From contig CP034120.1 of the NCBI GenBank assembly GCA_003856375.1, positions 3,405,501-3,469,500 of the forward strand: a stretch of DNA of 64,000 bases. Reading direction: 5' to 3'. The notes under the pieces were generated by a model. It did not search any database, had not been told where the DNA came from, and was given only the letters and a program-made list of their open reading frames with translations. Source of the stretch: Glaciecola amylolytica. GTDB lineage: Bacteria > Bacteroidota > Bacteroidia > Flavobacteriales_D > Crocinitomicaceae. The position numbers were made by a program, and so were the translations under genes. Positions 8,512-20,295 of this stretch are shown here, piece after piece (the stretch's first letter is position 1; the number at the start of each line of letters is the position of its first letter).

Positions 8512-9393
8512 ATGAACGAAAAACAGAATTCTCAATCCATGCTAACGATTGTCATGGTTTGCAGCATGATAATTTGGGGAATCAGTTGGTCGTCCAATAA
8601 GGTCCTGACATCCTTTGGTACTCCGGTCGATTTAGGTGTTTTTCGATATGGTTTTGTAGTAGTCAGTTTGCTGCTGCTTCTCATTCCTTTAAAAACAAAA
8701 CTCATTATTTCCAGAAATGGAATTCCTTTTCTGTTGATTGCAGGAGTTCTGATGGCTACCTATAATTATACTTTTTTGGCCGGGCTTAAGAACGGAAGTC
8801 CCGGAGCAGGAGGAATTTTAGTTACCACTTTAAATCCGGTAATGGCTTATGGTCTTGGAATGCTCATTGACTGGAAGAAACCAACTAAAAATGAATTCAT
8901 CGGTTTGTTTTTTGGAATCATTGCCGGTCTGACACTCTTAAAAGTTTGGGGAAATGAAGACATTTTTGCCAAACCTGAAAATCTCTATTTTCTCCTGAGC
9001 GCTTTCATTTGGTCTGTTATGAGCAAATTTACATCGAAATCTGCGAAATATGGCTCCCCCTTCGCTTTCACCTGGTGGATGTATCTTGTGACTCTGGCTT
9101 GTCTCATTCCTTTCTGCAGCTTTACAGAAATCGGCAAAATGATTCAAACAACTGATATCCATTTTTGGGGGAATGTTCTTTTTTCAAGTGTCATTACCGT
9201 TACATTGGCAACGACCACTTACTTTTTTGCCACTTCTAAGATCGGTGCCGAAAAAGCAAGCAGTTTTATCTTCATCGTTCCTTTCAGTGCAGCAGTGTTT
9301 TCCTTTTCCATTCTTGGAGAAAACCTGGAAATTCATACCATCATCGGAGGACTTCTCGGGATCGGAGCTGTTTATATGATTAACAAAAAGTAA
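8512..9393 (+). CDS. EamA/DMT-family transporter
   Basis: 293 residues with about ten membrane helices arranged as two EamA repeats (roughly 12-140 and 155-290). The motifs MIIWGISWSSNKVL near the N-terminus and ENLEIHTIIGGLLGIGAVYMI at the C-terminus are typical of drug/metabolite exporters of the 10-TMS DMT superfamily. The substrate is unknown. The start could also be the methionine at residue 10 (8539), because the only promoter-like box abuts the first ATG. It is a single-gene unit, divergent from DUF3467. Confidence 0.92.
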   Translation: MNEKQNSQSMLTIVMVCSMIIWGISWSSNKVLTSFGTPVDLGVFRYGFVVVSLLLLLIPLKTKLIISRNGIPFLLIAGVLMATYNYTFLAGLKNGSPGAGGILVTTLNPVMAYGLGMLIDWKKPTKNEFIGLFFGIIAGLTLLKVWGNEDIFAKPENLYFLLSAFIWSVMSKFTSKSAKYGSPFAFTWWMYLVTLACLIPFCSFTEIGKMIQTTDIHFWGNVLFSSVITVTLATTTYFFATSKIGAEKASSFIFIVPFSAAVFSFSILGENLEIHTIIGGLLGIGAVYMINKK

Positions 9394-9472
9394 CGTTGTT
9401 GTACTGAATTCATTATAGCACTAGAACTAAGTCTTTTTTTTCTCTATTTTAGCCATTCGAAAACTACAAAAC

Positions 9473-10414
9473 ATGAAACAACTAACATTCTTGTTCCTTC
9501 TACTATCCGCAGTTTCTGTGGGATGTAAAAAGAAAGGTTGTACTGATCCTTCAGCAACCAATTACAATTCAAAAGCAACTTCAGATGATGGAAGCTGTAC
9601 GTATCCGGATCCAGTTGAAACCGGGCCGTATCTGATCATCAAACTGCATTTTGATTCCGTACAGCCGCGTCTGGACAATTTCGGGAACCCTGCAACCATT
9701 CCTTCCAATCACGGTGCTCAATCTCCGGCATTTTACGGAATGAGCGCACACTACATTGAATTTGCTCAAAGTATGTATACGCAACTAGGTGGCGGTGAGA
9801 TTTTGTATCATGGTGCTGAAACAACTGCCGGTGGTTCCAATGCTGTGAACTTTAACAAGGCAATCATCAAAGGTGATAATGAAGTATTCATGAAGATTCC
9901 GTTGAAAAATATCTCTCCGGATACTTATGAATGGGTTCGTATGTCGCTGACTTACCAGAATTATTCCTTGAATTACCGATACAATGGTGTTGACTATAAT
10001 GGAAGATTGGCTTCTTTCGTAGGATTTAACACATACATCACGAATTACAAAGTGTGGAACCAAACGGTCAATATCAACGCGAATAAACTTCAGGGATACT
10101 GGGCATTTGAAAATTTAGGAATTGTTGTTCAGGGGCAGGCTCCGTCAACTACGGTTCCGAATCCATTGTTTGCAACCTCGCCGGTTCCTGCAGGATCTTG
10201 CGTCGTTACGGGAAGCTTTGACACTCCGTTTACCATTACAGGAAATGAAACTCAGGATATCACTTGTACGATGTCTTTATCTACAAACAAGAGCTTTGAG
10301 TGGTATGATGTAAATGGTGATAACAAGTATGAACCATTACTTCCAAACGGAAATACAAACGATTATCCGACGGATATGGGATTGAGAGGTTTGAAACCGA
10401 TCATCACACAATAA
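9473..10414 (+). CDS. Putative lipoprotein with GCTDP motif
   Basis: 313 residues with a lipoprotein signal peptide (hydrophobic stretch followed by VSVGC, lipidation at C18). Next comes GCTDPSATNYNSKATSDD (residues 22-39), a short cysteine-flanked motif common in exported proteins of marine and freshwater Bacteroidota. The remainder is a predicted beta-rich extracytoplasmic domain starting YLIIKLHFDS and containing LASFVGFNTYITNYKVW. I recognise no catalytic motif. It has its own terminator directly after the stop (10434-10461). Function unknown; the lipoprotein nature is well supported. Confidence 0.85.
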   Translation: MKQLTFLFLLLSAVSVGCKKKGCTDPSATNYNSKATSDDGSCTYPDPVETGPYLIIKLHFDSVQPRLDNFGNPATIPSNHGAQSPAFYGMSAHYIEFAQSMYTQLGGGEILYHGAETTAGGSNAVNFNKAIIKGDNEVFMKIPLKNISPDTYEWVRMSLTYQNYSLNYRYNGVDYNGRLASFVGFNTYITNYKVWNQTVNINANKLQGYWAFENLGIVVQGQAPSTTVPNPLFATSPVPAGSCVVTGSFDTPFTITGNETQDITCTMSLSTNKSFEWYDVNGDNKYEPLLPNGNTNDYPTDMGLRGLKPIITQ

Positions 10415-10433
10415 GATATCTTACTGATTTATA

Positions 10434-10461
10434 AAGGAGTGGAGTAATTCACTCCTTTTTT
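10434..10461 (+). terminator. Intrinsic terminator after lipoprotein gene
   Basis: Perfect 8-bp stem AAGGAGTG/CACTCCTT (10434-10441 and 10450-10457) with an 8-nt loop, running straight into a T tract. It begins 19 bases after the stop codon at 10412-10414. Confidence 0.85.
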
Positions 10462-10551
10462 GTTTTACATTTCTTCGAAAAGCAAAGTACTGTGGCATGG
10501 AACTTGCAAAATCGAGGGAAAGAAAACAAGTAAATCCAAACCCGAATAACC

Positions 10552-10601
10552 CAATAAAAAACTCCCCGGTCACTGAGCTTAGTCGAAGTGCCGGGGAGTT
10601 T
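10552..10601 (-). terminator. Terminator of T9SS gene with a repeat-like loop
   Basis: The stem AACTCCCCGG/CCGGGGAGTT is perfect over ten base pairs, and on the minus strand it is followed by a T tract. The loop carries CACTGAGCTTAGTCGAAGTG, or its complement, a word I recall as recurring inside intergenic hairpins in many bacterial genomes. The stop of the T9SS gene is 14 bases upstream on this strand. Confidence 0.75.
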
Positions 10602-10615
10602 CATTTTTACGTCGC

Positions 10616-11503
10616 TTATATTTTCTGGAATCGAAGTACTTTTTCGTTTTGATTCAGGGAAAGGAAATAAACCCCGTTTTTTAATTCTTCAATCGAGATT
10701 CCGGAATGCGTATTGGTTAAAGGAATTCTTTTCACCAACGCTCCCTGAATGTCGTAAATACTAACTTCCCGAATGGAAGACAAATCTTCTCCTGATAATG
10801 TAATTGACTCAGCAGCTGGGTTCGGAAACAACTCAACCTGAAGCAAGTCATTTTCATTCATTCCCAAATCACACATATACGTCCAGGGGGTTTCCTGTCC
10901 CGGTTCTGTTTGCTCTCCGTCTTCACGATAACAGATCTGTTCTTCAGCAGATTCAAAGCCATTTACATTCAACAATCCTCTGTATAAATTCAAACTAAAG
11001 GAAATATTCGGTTGCGGTAAAGCTTCCAAACTATAGGTCTTACTATATGTTCCATTCGCTTCGAGAATACTATCTACCTGCGTAATCTGAAAGGTATCAC
11101 AATTCGTGCAAATCCCTTGCATATCTACATAGCTTCTGAAGGTATTCAACAAAACAGAAGAATCTGTTAATATCGTACCGACAGGTAAAAAAGGACTAAT
11201 GGTGATTTCTTTCTCTACATTATTCGCATTGATAAAAAATCGTCGTTGATTCGGGATATCTTCACGGATTCCTCCAACATAAGCACCATATTGAAAAATC
11301 CGCGCATAATTTTGTATGCCAATGGTTGTGTCTCCCGACCAGATTGTTTTATGAAATGATTCCACATTTTCACTTCCATTCCAATGTTGATGGCGATATA
11401 CATATTGCGTGTAATTTCCATGCAATGGCTGGTAGACAACTGTTTGAGCATTTGCCAGGCTCCCCAACTGAAGGCCCAACAAAAAAAGTAGTGTTTTTTT
11501 CAT
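10616..11503 (-). CDS. Secreted protein with T9SS type-A sorting domain
   Basis: 295 residues from the ATG at 11503; a TTG nine codons upstream is possible but would spoil the signal peptide. MKKTLLFLLGLQLGSLANAQ is a classical Sec signal. The central part has no recognised domain. It contains a CTNCDT segment and several aromatic/threonine-rich beta strands. The last 80 residues are a T9SS type-A C-terminal domain: ELFPNPAAESITLSG, ISIYDIQGALV-like core, then LKNGVYFLSLNQNEKVLRFQKI. The protein should cross the outer membrane through T9SS and be released or anchored. Cargo function unknown. Confidence 0.88.
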   Translation of the reverse strand: MKKTLLFLLGLQLGSLANAQTVVYQPLHGNYTQYVYRHQHWNGSENVESFHKTIWSGDTTIGIQNYARIFQYGAYVGGIREDIPNQRRFFINANNVEKEITISPFLPVGTILTDSSVLLNTFRSYVDMQGICTNCDTFQITQVDSILEANGTYSKTYSLEALPQPNISFSLNLYRGLLNVNGFESAEEQICYREDGEQTEPGQETPWTYMCDLGMNENDLLQVELFPNPAAESITLSGEDLSSIREVSIYDIQGALVKRIPLTNTHSGISIEELKNGVYFLSLNQNEKVLRFQKI

Positions 11504-11558
11504 CTTCTTTGATTTAAGGTGTTTCTTCAATGATACTAAAAAGAATAATGGTTGGAAT

Positions 11559-11593
11559 AAAAAAAATCCCTCCTGGTCGAGCCAAGAGGGATT
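11559..11593 (-). terminator. Intrinsic terminator of the rpoBC operon
   Basis: On the minus strand the stem AATCCCTC/GAGGGATT (11586-11593 with 11565-11572) is followed by eight T residues (11559-11566, overlapping the stem base). It lies 22 bases downstream of the rpoC stop. Confidence 0.88.
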
Positions 11594-11614
11594 CTATATT
11601 CAGAACATTAAATC

Positions 11615-14600
11615 TTAAGAAATTGCATCCATTTCCTCCTTGTTTGCAACAAGTACTTTTTGGAAGCGGCGTACACCTGTACCAGCCGGGATCAAGTGAC
11701 CAACAATTACGTTCTCTTTCAAACCTAATAAATGATCTTCTTTTCCTGAGATTGCAGCTTCATTCAATACTTTCGTTGTTTCCTGGAAGGAAGCAGCTGA
11801 GATGAATGATTGTGTCTGCAATGAAGCACGTGTAATACCTTGTAGCAATGGTGTTGAAGTTGCAGGAACTGCATCACGAGACTCAACCAATTGTTTGTCG
11901 GCACGTTTCAACTGTGAGTTTTCATCACGTAGTTTACGAGCTGTAACAATTTGTCCGGCCTTCAATGTTGTAGAATCTCCGGCATCAACAACCACTTTCA
12001 TTCCGTAGATAGAATCATTCTCTTCCATGAAATCTGCTTTGTGAACAGATTGTCCTTCCAAGAAACGAGTATCTCCTGCATCAACGATCTCCACTTTCAA
12101 CATCATCTGACGAACGATTACTTCGAAATGCTTATCGTTGATTTTTACCCCTTGCAGACGGTAAACCTCCTGGATTTCATTTACGATGTACTCTTGTACT
12201 TTCGTCGGACCCTGAATGTTCAGGATATCGTTTGGTGTAATTGCACCATCAGATAACGGTTGTCCTGCGCGGGTGAAATCATTCTCTTGTACAAGGATAT
12301 GCTTGGAAAGCGGAACCAAATACTTGCGAACGTCACCTACTTTAGAAGTTACCTGAATTTCACGGTTACCACGTTTAATTTTTCCAAATTCAACGATACC
12401 ATCAATTTCAGAAACCACTGCAGGGTTAGAAGGGTTACGTGCTTCGAATAATTCCGTTACACGAGGAAGACCTCCGGTGATATCCCCTGTTTTACCAGCA
12501 ACACGAGGAATCTTAACAAGAATCACACCTTCTTCTACTTTGTCGCCTTCACCTACGGAAATATGGGAATCAACCGGAATGTTGTATTCACGCAATACTT
12601 CTTTCGTTTTAGCATCAATGATATGAATTGCAGGGTTTTTCTTCTTATCGCGAGATTCAATGATTACTTTTTCAGTAAATCCTGTTTGCTCATCGACTTC
12701 CTCACGGTAAGTAATTCCTTCAATAATATTTTCGAAAACCACTTTACCTGAAACCTCCGAAATGATTACCGCGTTATACGGGTCCCACTTACAGATAATA
12801 TCTCCTTTTTTCACTGAAATGTTATTCTCAAGAATCATTTCAGCACCGTAAGGGATGTTTGATGTCATTAAAGTAACACCAGTCTTAGGATCTGTGATTT
12901 TCAATTCAGCTGAACGCCCAACAACGATTGTTTTTGTTTCACCATCTGAACCTTTACGTGTAATTGTACGTAATTCATCAATTTCCAATCTACCGGCAGC
13001 TTTTGCTTTCAAGTCAGACTCATCAGCAATGTTCGATGCAGTACCCCCAACGTGGAATGTACGAAGTGTTAACTGTGTACCCGGCTCACCAATTGACTGA
13101 GCAGCTACAACTCCAACAGCATCTCCATCCTGTGCAGGGCGGTGAGTTGCAAGGTTACGTCCGTAACACTTGGAACAAACTCCTCGACGCATCTCACAAG
13201 TCAATACCGAACGGATCTCAACTTCTTCGATACCTGCTTTTTCGATTTCTTCTGCAACTGTTTCAGAAATCAATTCCCCTGCTGCAACAATCAATTGTTC
13301 CGTTTCAGGGTGGAAGATATCATGAACTGAAGTACGTCCTAAAATACGGTCAACCAAAGGCTCAACGATTTCGTCGTTTTTCTTCAATGCAGTAGCAACT
13401 AATCCTCTCAATGTTCCACAATCAACGATATTGATAACAACATCCTGTGCAACGTCCACCAAACGACGAGTCAAGTAACCCGCATCCGCCGTTTTCAATG
13501 CCGTATCGGCCAAACCTTTACGCGCACCGTGAGTAGAGATAAAGTACTCCAAAATCGAAAGACCTTCTTTAAAGTTGGAAAGAATCGGGTTTTCGATAAT
13601 TTCCTGTGCAGAAGCTCCTGATTTTTGCGGTTTCGCCATCAATCCACGCATACCGGACAACTGACGAATCTGCTCTTTCGAACCACGGGCTCCGGAGTCA
13701 AACATCATATAGATGGAGTTGAATCCTTGATCGTCATTCTTCAATTGATCCATCAACGTATTCGTCAAACGGGAATTGGTATGCGTCCAAATATCAATAA
13801 TCTGGTTGTAACGTTCGTTATTCGTGATAAGACCCATGTTATAGTTGGCCATTACCTCTTTCACTTCCGTTTCTGCTTTCGCAACCAAAATTTCTTTTTC
13901 TTTCGGGATAATGATATGATCCAGGTTGAACGATAGTCCACCACGGAATGCCATACCGTATCCTAATTCTTTGATATCATCAAGGAACTTAGCAGTTTTA
14001 GCCGTTCCACATACTTTCAATACGTGTCCGATAATATCACGAAGAGCTTTTTTCGTCAATACATCATTGATGAAACCAACTTCTCTTGGAACTACTTCAT
14101 TAAACAATACGCGACCACAAGTGGTATCGATCATCATTAAAGTAGGCACTCCTTCTTTGTTCAAATCGTATGATTTTACTTTAATCGGAGCATGCAAATC
14201 CAATTTACCTTCGTTATTTGCAATAATTACTTCTTCCGGAGAATAGAAAATACTTCCTTCACCTTTTACTTTGTGTTCAGGGGTACTTGTACGCATCTTT
14301 GTGATGTAGTAAAGACCCAAGACCATATCCTGAGAAGGTACCGCAATCGGTGCTCCATTCGCAGGGTTCAAAATGTTGTGAGAAGCAAGCATCAACAATT
14401 GCGCTTCCAAAATTGCAGCGTTACCTAATGGTAAGTGAACCGCCATCTGGTCACCATCGAAATCGGCGTTGAATGCCGTTGTTACCAATGGGTGCAAACG
14501 AATTGCTTTTCCTTCAATCAATTTCGGCTGGAATGCCTGAATACCTAAACGGTGAAGCGTAGGAGCACGGTTTAATAATACCGGGTGTCCTTTCAATACG

Positions 14601-15895
14601 TTCTCCAAGATATCCCAAACTACAGGCTCTTTACGGTCAACGATTTTCTTTGCAGATTTAACCGTTTTCACGATACCACGTTCGATCATCTTGCGGATGA
14701 TAAACGGTTTGTAAAGCTCAGCAGCCATGTCTTTCGGCAAACCACACTCGTGCAATTTCAAATCCGGTCCAACAACAATTACGGAACGTGCAGAATAATC
14801 AACACGTTTTCCTAATAAGTTTTGACGGAAACGTCCTTGCTTACCTTTCAATGAATCAGAAAGGGATTTCAACGGACGGTTTGATTCTGTTTTAACAGCA
14901 GAAGCTTTACGGGAGTTGTCGAACAATGAGTCAACAGCTTCCTGCAACATACGCTTCTCGTTACGCAAGATTACTTCCGGAGCTTTGATTTCGATCAAAC
15001 GCTTCAAACGGTTGTTACGGATAATTACACGACGGTAAAGGTCGTTCAAATCCGATGTTGCGAAACGTCCACCATCCAATGGAACTAACGGACGCAATTC
15101 TGGTGGAATAACCGGAACCACTTTCACGATCATCCACTCAGGGCGGTTTTCGATACGTGTTTGAGATTCACGCATTGCTTCAACCACTTGCAAACGCTTC
15201 AATGCTTCGTGCTTACGTTGTACTGAAGTTTCTGTATTTGCCTGATGACGCAATCTGTAAGACAAGTCTTCCAGGTTCAATTTGCGCAACAAGTCATACA
15301 AAGCCTCAGCACCCATCTTAGCGATGAATTTGTTCGGATCTGTATCTTCCAAATATTGGTTCTCTCTTGGCAAAGTATCCAGGATATCCAGGTACTCTTC
15401 TTCTGTCAGGAAATCTTTTTCAGTAAGTGTAGATCCATCTAAATTATTCGCAATACCAGCTTGAATAACTACGTAACGCTCATAATAGATAATCTGATCC
15501 AATTTCTTGGTTGGCAATCCTAACAAATAACCGATTTTGTTCGGCAATGAACGGAAATACCAGATGTGTGCTACAGGAACTACCAATGAGATATGTCCCA
15601 TACGCTCACGACGTACTTTTTTCTCTGTTACTTCAACACCACAACGGTCACAAACGATTCCTTTATATCGGATACGCTTGTACTTACCACAATGACATTC
15701 GTAATCTTTTACCGGTCCGAAGATACGTTCACAGAACAATCCATCTCTTTCCGGTTTGTATGTACGATAGTTAATGGTCTCAGGCTTGAGCACTTCTCCG
15801 CTTGACTGATCACGGATCACCTCAGGAGAAGCCAACGAGATCGTAATCTTATTGAAGCTACTTTGTTTTTTCGGTGTTTCTTTTCTGTAAGCCAT
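11615..15895 (-). CDS. rpoC: RNA polymerase beta' subunit
   Basis: 1426 residues, normal for Bacteroidota. It carries the catalytic magnesium site of RNA polymerase: NADFDGD at residues 476-482. The N-terminal zinc ribbon cysteines are C67, C69, C82 and C85, and a second zinc site is visible in [11 protein letters not shown] about two thirds of the way along. The trigger-loop and bridge-helix region ([20 protein letters not shown]) is intact. The gene starts 55 bases after rpoB on the same transcript and is followed by a strong terminator. No frameshift or insertion is apparent. Confidence 0.99.
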   Translation of the reverse strand: MAYRKETPKKQSSFNKITISLASPEVIRDQSSGEVLKPETINYRTYKPERDGLFCERIFGPVKDYECHCGKYKRIRYKGIVCDRCGVEVTEKKVRRERMGHISLVVPVAHIWYFRSLPNKIGYLLGLPTKKLDQIIYYERYVVIQAGIANNLDGSTLTEKDFLTEEEYLDILDTLPRENQYLEDTDPNKFIAKMGAEALYDLLRKLNLEDLSYRLRHQANTETSVQRKHEALKRLQVVEAMRESQTRIENRPEWMIVKVVPVIPPELRPLVPLDGGRFATSDLNDLYRRVIIRNNRLKRLIEIKAPEVILRNEKRMLQEAVDSLFDNSRKASAVKTESNRPLKSLSDSLKGKQGRFRQNLLGKRVDYSARSVIVVGPDLKLHECGLPKDMAAELYKPFIIRKMIERGIVKTVKSAKKIVDRKEPVVWDILENVLKGHPVLLNRAPTLHRLGIQAFQPKLIEGKAIRLHPLVTTAFNADFDGDQMAVHLPLGNAAILEAQLLMLASHNILNPANGAPIAVPSQDMVLGLYYITKMRTSTPEHKVKGEGSIFYSPEEVIIANNEGKLDLHAPIKVKSYDLNKEGVPTLMMIDTTCGRVLFNEVVPREVGFINDVLTKKALRDIIGHVLKVCGTAKTAKFLDDIKELGYGMAFRGGLSFNLDHIIIPKEKEILVAKAETEVKEVMANYNMGLITNNERYNQIIDIWTHTNSRLTNTLMDQLKNDDQGFNSIYMMFDSGARGSKEQIRQLSGMRGLMAKPQKSGASAQEIIENPILSNFKEGLSILEYFISTHGARKGLADTALKTADAGYLTRRLVDVAQDVVINIVDCGTLRGLVATALKKNDEIVEPLVDRILGRTSVHDIFHPETEQLIVAAGELISETVAEEIEKAGIEEVEIRSVLTCEMRRGVCSKCYGRNLATHRPAQDGDAVGVVAAQSIGEPGTQLTLRTFHVGGTASNIADESDLKAKAAGRLEIDELRTITRKGSDGETKTIVVGRSAELKITDPKTGVTLMTSNIPYGAEMILENNISVKKGDIICKWDPYNAVIISEVSGKVVFENIIEGITYREEVDEQTGFTEKVIIESRDKKKNPAIHIIDAKTKEVLREYNIPVDSHISVGEGDKVEEGVILVKIPRVAGKTGDITGGLPRVTELFEARNPSNPAVVSEIDGIVEFGKIKRGNREIQVTSKVGDVRKYLVPLSKHILVQENDFTRAGQPLSDGAITPNDILNIQGPTKVQEYIVNEIQEVYRLQGVKINDKHFEVIVRQMMLKVEIVDAGDTRFLEGQSVHKADFMEENDSIYGMKVVVDAGDSTTLKAGQIVTARKLRDENSQLKRADKQLVESRDAVPATSTPLLQGITRASLQTQSFISAASFQETTKVLNEAAISGKEDHLLGLKENVIVGHLIPAGTGVRRFQKVLVANKEEMDAIS

Positions 15896-15950
15896 GTTAT
15901 AACTTTCTTTAATTCAATTTGACAATTTGTTTTCGAATACGATCTTGATC

Positions 15951-18900
15951 TTAGTCCATTGATACATTCAATCCAAGACCTCTCAATTCATGCAACAATA
16001 CGTTGAATGATTCAGGAATTCCCGGCTCCGGAATGTTATCACCTTTAACGATAGCTTCGTATGCTTTCGCACGACCCATTACGTCATCGGATTTAACTGT
16101 CAAGATCTCTTGAAGGATATTCGCAGCACCAAATGCTTCCAATGCCCAAACCTCCATCTCACCAAAACGCTGACCTCCGAACTGAGCTTTACCACCCAAT
16201 GGTTGTTGTGTAATCAATGAGTATGGTCCGATTGAACGAGCATGCATTTTATCATCAACCATGTGAGATAATTTCAACATGTAAATGATACCAACGGTTG
16301 CCGGCTGATGGAAACGATCTCCCGTTCCTCCATCGTACAAGAATGTCTTACCTGAACGCGGAACACCTGCTTTGTCTGTCCATTCATTAATTTCTTCCGG
16401 TTTTGCACCGTCGAAAATCGGAGTAGCGAATTTCACACCCAATTTTTCTCCGGCCCAACCAAGAACTGTTTCGTAAATCTGACCCAAGTTCATACGAGAA
16501 GGTACCCCTAGTGGATTCAATACGATATCTACCGGTGTTCCATCCTCCAGGAACGGCATGTCTTCAGCACGAACGATGTTTGCAACAATACCTTTGTTAC
16601 CGTGACGACCAGCCATCTTATCACCCACTTTCAACTTACGTTTCTGAGCAACATATACTTTCGCCATTTTAACGATACCTGCAGGTAGTTCATCACCAAC
16701 TGAAATATGGAATTTCTTACGTTTGTAAATTCCAAGTAAGTCATTTGCCTTAATCGTAAAGTTGTGCAACAAACGACTAATCAATGCATTTACATGAGAA
16801 TCAGCAGTCCAGTTTGTCGGGTTCACGATTGTATAATCGATCATCAACAAGTTCTTATGTGTGAACTTCGTTCCTTTCTTAATGATCTCTTCCTTGAAAT
16901 TGTTAAATACACCAGCTGATTTATTCTCACCTAAAACGGTCATCAATTTATCAGCTAATTTTTCTTTCAATTCAGCGTAATCTTTGTCGTATTCTGTATC
17001 CAGAACTTCCAATACCGGCTTGTCCTGAGCTTTTGACTTACGATCTTTGATTGCACGAGAGAACAATTTTTTCTCAATAACAACACCGCGAAGAGATGGA
17101 CCTGCTTTCAATGAAGCATCTTTCACATCACCTGCTTTATCACCGAAGATTGCACGCAATAACTTCTCTTCCGGAGAAGGATCCGTTTCACCTTTCGGAG
17201 TAATTTTACCGATCAGGATGTCACCTTCTTTGATCTCAGCACCAATGCGGATCAATCCGTTTTCATCCAAATCTTTTGTTGCTTCTTCAGAAACGTTTGG
17301 AATATCAGAAGTTAATTCTTCCATTCCACGTTTTGTATCACGAACCTCTAATGAGTATTCGTCAATATGAATCGATGTAAAGATATCGTCACGAACAACA
17401 CGCTCAGAAATTACAATCGCATCCTCAAAGTTATATCCTTTCCAAGGCATGAAGGCAACTTTCAGGTTTTGACCCAATGCCAACTCTCCTCCTTGTGTAG
17501 CATACCCTTCGCAAAGAACCTGTCCTTTCTCAATTCGGTCCCCTTTACGAACAATCGGCTTCAAGTTGATTGTTGTACTTTGGTTTGTTTTCTGGAATTT
17601 TGTCAATGAGTAACGAGTTACTTCACTATCAAAGCTTACCAATTTGTCGTCTGCAGACCAATCGTAACGAATCACGATTTCATTTGCATCAACATATTCT
17701 ACCGTTCCCGGACCTTCAGCATTGATTAACACACGGGAATCGCGTGCTACCAATTGCTCAATTCCGGTACCAACTACCGGAGATTGTGGTTTCAATAACG
17801 GAACTGCCTGACGCTGCATGTTTGATCCCATCAATGCACGGTTGGCATCATCATGCTCCAGGAATGGAATAGAAGATGCTGCAATCGAAGCAATCTGGTT
17901 AGCACCTACGTCCATCAAATGCAAATCTGTTGGCTGAACAACCGGGAAGTCACCTTCGTAACGTGCTTTCACAACATTTGAAAGGAAATTCCCTTTTTCA
18001 TCCACGATCGCATTTGCCTGAGCAATCATTTTTTCATCTTCTTCTTCAGCTGATAAATATACCGGCTCAGAGAAAATATCTACTTTACCATTCACTACTG
18101 AACGGTATGGAGTTTCGATGAATCCTAGTTTGTTTACTTTCGCGAATACACACAAAGAAGAAATCAAACCAATGTTCGGTCCTTCCGGTGTTTCAATCGT
18201 ACACAAACGACCGTAGTGCGTATAGTGAACGTCACGTACCTCGAAACCTGCTCTTTCACGGGAAAGTCCACCTGGCCCTAGTGCAGACAAACGACGCTTG
18301 TGAGTTACCTCTGAAAGCGGGTTGGTCTGATCCATAAATTGAGACAACTGGTTGGTTCCGAAGAACGAGTTGATTACTGAAGAAAGTGTCTTCGCGTTGA
18401 TCAAGTCGATCGGAGTAAAGACTTCGTTATCACGAACGTTCATACGCTCACGAATAGTACGAGCCATACGAGCCAAACCAACTCCGAACTGAGCATACAA
18501 CTGCTCACCTACCGTACGTACACGACGATTGGACAAGTGATCGATATCATCCACATCTGCTTTTGAGTTAATCAACTCAATCAGATATTTAATGATACAA
18601 AGAATATCGTTTTTAGTCAATACACGAGACTCTTCCGAGTTATCGATGTTCAACTTCTTGTTCATTCTATAACGACCTACTTCACCTAAGTCATAACGTG
18701 CATCGGAGAAGAATAATTTCTCGAATACTCCTTTTGCCGTTTCATAATCTGGTGGTTCTGCGTTACGCAACTGACGGTAAATATGCTCTACCGCTTCTTT
18801 CTCAGAGTTTGATGTATCTTTCTGAAGCGTGTTGTAGATAATTGTATAATCAGCTGTATTTGCATCCTCTTTGTGGAAAATAACTGTTTTCACTCCAGCG

Positions 18901-19763
18901 TCGATTACTAAATCTACGTGGTGATCCTCCAATACTGTTTCACGGTCAAGGATTACTTCGTTACGTTCGATAGATACTACTTCTCCTGTATCTTCGTCTC
19001 CAAAGTCCTCAATCCAAGACTTCAATACACGAGCTGCTAGTCTTCTACCAACGCATTTTTTCAAATTGGCTTTGTTAGCTTTCACTTCATCAGCCAATCC
19101 GAATATTTCTAGAATATCTTTATCTGTTTCATATCCGATCGCACGGAACAATGTCGTAACAGGCAACTTTTTCTTACGGTCGATGTAAGCATACATTACG
19201 CTGTTGATATCCGTTGCGAATTCGATCCAAGATCCTTTAAAAGGAATCACACGAGCAGAGTACAATTTTGTACCATTCGCGTGACGGCTTTGACCGAAGA
19301 ATACCCCTGGTGAACGGTGTAACTGAGAAACAATAACACGTTCTGCACCATTGATTACGAAAGAACCTTTTGGTGTCATGTACGGAATTGTACCTAAGTA
19401 TACATCCTGCACGATTGTTTCGAAATCCTCATGCTCAGGGTCTGTACAATATAATTTTAGTTTAGCTTTTAGCGGAACGCTATAAGTCAAACCTCTTTCG
19501 ATACACTCATCAATAGTGTAACGGGGTGGGTCGATGAAATAATCAAGGAACTCCAACACGAATTGATTTCGTGTATCAGTAATTGGGAAATTCTCCGCAA
19601 ATACCTTGAACAATCCTTCACTTTCACGATTCTCAGGAGTCGTTTCTAATTGAAAAAACTCTTGGAAGGATTTAAGCTGAATATCCAAAAAATCTGGATA
19701 AGCGAACTGATTTTTGCTAGAAGCAAAATTAATTCTCGTTGATGTATTGCTTGTTGTTGCCAA
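15951..19763 (-). CDS. rpoB: RNA polymerase beta subunit (TTG start)
   Basis: 1270 residues. The full RpoB order is present: the N-terminal lobe begins [23 protein letters not shown], the rifampicin-binding region contains [33 protein letters not shown] (written here only to residue class: wild-type-like Gln, Asp, His and Ser positions), and the C-terminal clamp ends with [18 protein letters not shown]. There is no ATG near the start. Homologues begin MA or MAx before a serine/threonine stretch, which matches a TTG start at 19763 followed by GCA. A long hairpin lies upstream in the rplL-rpoB gap (19818-19860), suggesting control of rpoB relative to the ribosomal genes. Confidence 0.98.
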   Translation of the reverse strand: MATTSNTSTRINFASSKNQFAYPDFLDIQLKSFQEFFQLETTPENRESEGLFKVFAENFPITDTRNQFVLEFLDYFIDPPRYTIDECIERGLTYSVPLKAKLKLYCTDPEHEDFETIVQDVYLGTIPYMTPKGSFVINGAERVIVSQLHRSPGVFFGQSRHANGTKLYSARVIPFKGSWIEFATDINSVMYAYIDRKKKLPVTTLFRAIGYETDKDILEIFGLADEVKANKANLKKCVGRRLAARVLKSWIEDFGDEDTGEVVSIERNEVILDRETVLEDHHVDLVIDAGVKTVIFHKEDANTADYTIIYNTLQKDTSNSEKEAVEHIYRQLRNAEPPDYETAKGVFEKLFFSDARYDLGEVGRYRMNKKLNIDNSEESRVLTKNDILCIIKYLIELINSKADVDDIDHLSNRRVRTVGEQLYAQFGVGLARMARTIRERMNVRDNEVFTPIDLINAKTLSSVINSFFGTNQLSQFMDQTNPLSEVTHKRRLSALGPGGLSRERAGFEVRDVHYTHYGRLCTIETPEGPNIGLISSLCVFAKVNKLGFIETPYRSVVNGKVDIFSEPVYLSAEEEDEKMIAQANAIVDEKGNFLSNVVKARYEGDFPVVQPTDLHLMDVGANQIASIAASSIPFLEHDDANRALMGSNMQRQAVPLLKPQSPVVGTGIEQLVARDSRVLINAEGPGTVEYVDANEIVIRYDWSADDKLVSFDSEVTRYSLTKFQKTNQSTTINLKPIVRKGDRIEKGQVLCEGYATQGGELALGQNLKVAFMPWKGYNFEDAIVISERVVRDDIFTSIHIDEYSLEVRDTKRGMEELTSDIPNVSEEATKDLDENGLIRIGAEIKEGDILIGKITPKGETDPSPEEKLLRAIFGDKAGDVKDASLKAGPSLRGVVIEKKLFSRAIKDRKSKAQDKPVLEVLDTEYDKDYAELKEKLADKLMTVLGENKSAGVFNNFKEEIIKKGTKFTHKNLLMIDYTIVNPTNWTADSHVNALISRLLHNFTIKANDLLGIYKRKKFHISVGDELPAGIVKMAKVYVAQKRKLKVGDKMAGRHGNKGIVANIVRAEDMPFLEDGTPVDIVLNPLGVPSRMNLGQIYETVLGWAGEKLGVKFATPIFDGAKPEEINEWTDKAGVPRSGKTFLYDGGTGDRFHQPATVGIIYMLKLSHMVDDKMHARSIGPYSLITQQPLGGKAQFGGQRFGEMEVWALEAFGAANILQEILTVKSDDVMGRAKAYEAIVKGDNIPEPGIPESFNVLLHELRGLGLNVSMD

Positions 19764-19817
19764 GGCGAAATAAATTTAATTGAGAAAAGGACTTTAAATT
19801 GGCTATACGCCGGAAAA

Positions 19818-19860
19818 CAGGAATAGGCATCCCGACAGAATCGTCGGGACACCTTTCCTG
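19818..19860 (-). promoter_or_regulatory. rplL-rpoB intercistronic hairpin
   Basis: Minus strand: outer arms CAGGAA/TTCCTG and inner arms GGTGTCCCGAC/GTCGGGATGCC (two G-U pairs) form about 17 base pairs interrupted by a small asymmetric bulge, with a 6-nt loop. No T run follows, so it is not an ordinary terminator. In Escherichia coli the equivalent gap holds an attenuator and an RNase III processing site; a similar role here is inference. Confidence 0.6.
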
Positions 19861-19877
19861 AAATTTTTTGTAACTAA

Positions 19878-20255
19878 TTACTTGATCTCTACTTCAGCAC
19901 CAGCTTCTTCAAGAGCTGTTTTCAAAGCATTAGCCTCGTCTTTGGATACAGCCTCTTTCAAAGTTGTAGGAGCTCCATCAACTAAGTCTTTAGACTCTTT
20001 CAATCCATTACCAGTTAATTCTTTAACCAACTTAACTACAGCAAGTTTGTTAGCACCACCTGATTTCAAGATTACATCGAATTCAGTTTTTTCAGCAGCA
20101 GCTTCTCCAGCTCCAGCACCACCACCAGCAACCATTACAGGTGCAGCAGCAGCAGGCTCGATACCATACTCGTCTTTCAAAATAGTTGCTAACTCGTTAA
20201 CTTCTTTTACTGTAAGGTTAACCAATGTTTCTGCGATTTGTTTTAAATCAGCCAT
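19878..20255 (-). CDS. rplL: Ribosomal protein L7/L12
   Basis: 125 residues, the family's usual length. The N-terminal dimerisation helix ([28 protein letters not shown]), the flexible alanine/glycine hinge (about 35-50) and the C-terminal factor-binding domain ([25 protein letters not shown] onward) are all present. It forms the mobile stalk of the large subunit with L10 and recruits GTPase factors. It follows rplJ by 40 bases and precedes the hairpin before rpoB. Confidence 0.98.
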   Translation of the reverse strand: MADLKQIAETLVNLTVKEVNELATILKDEYGIEPAAAAPVMVAGGGAGAGEAAAEKTEFDVILKSGGANKLAVVKLVKELTGNGLKESKDLVDGAPTTLKEAVSKDEANALKTALEEAGAEVEIK

Positions 20256-20295
20256 TTTTATAAATTTTAAAAAAGGTTCTTAAATAATTTTTTAC

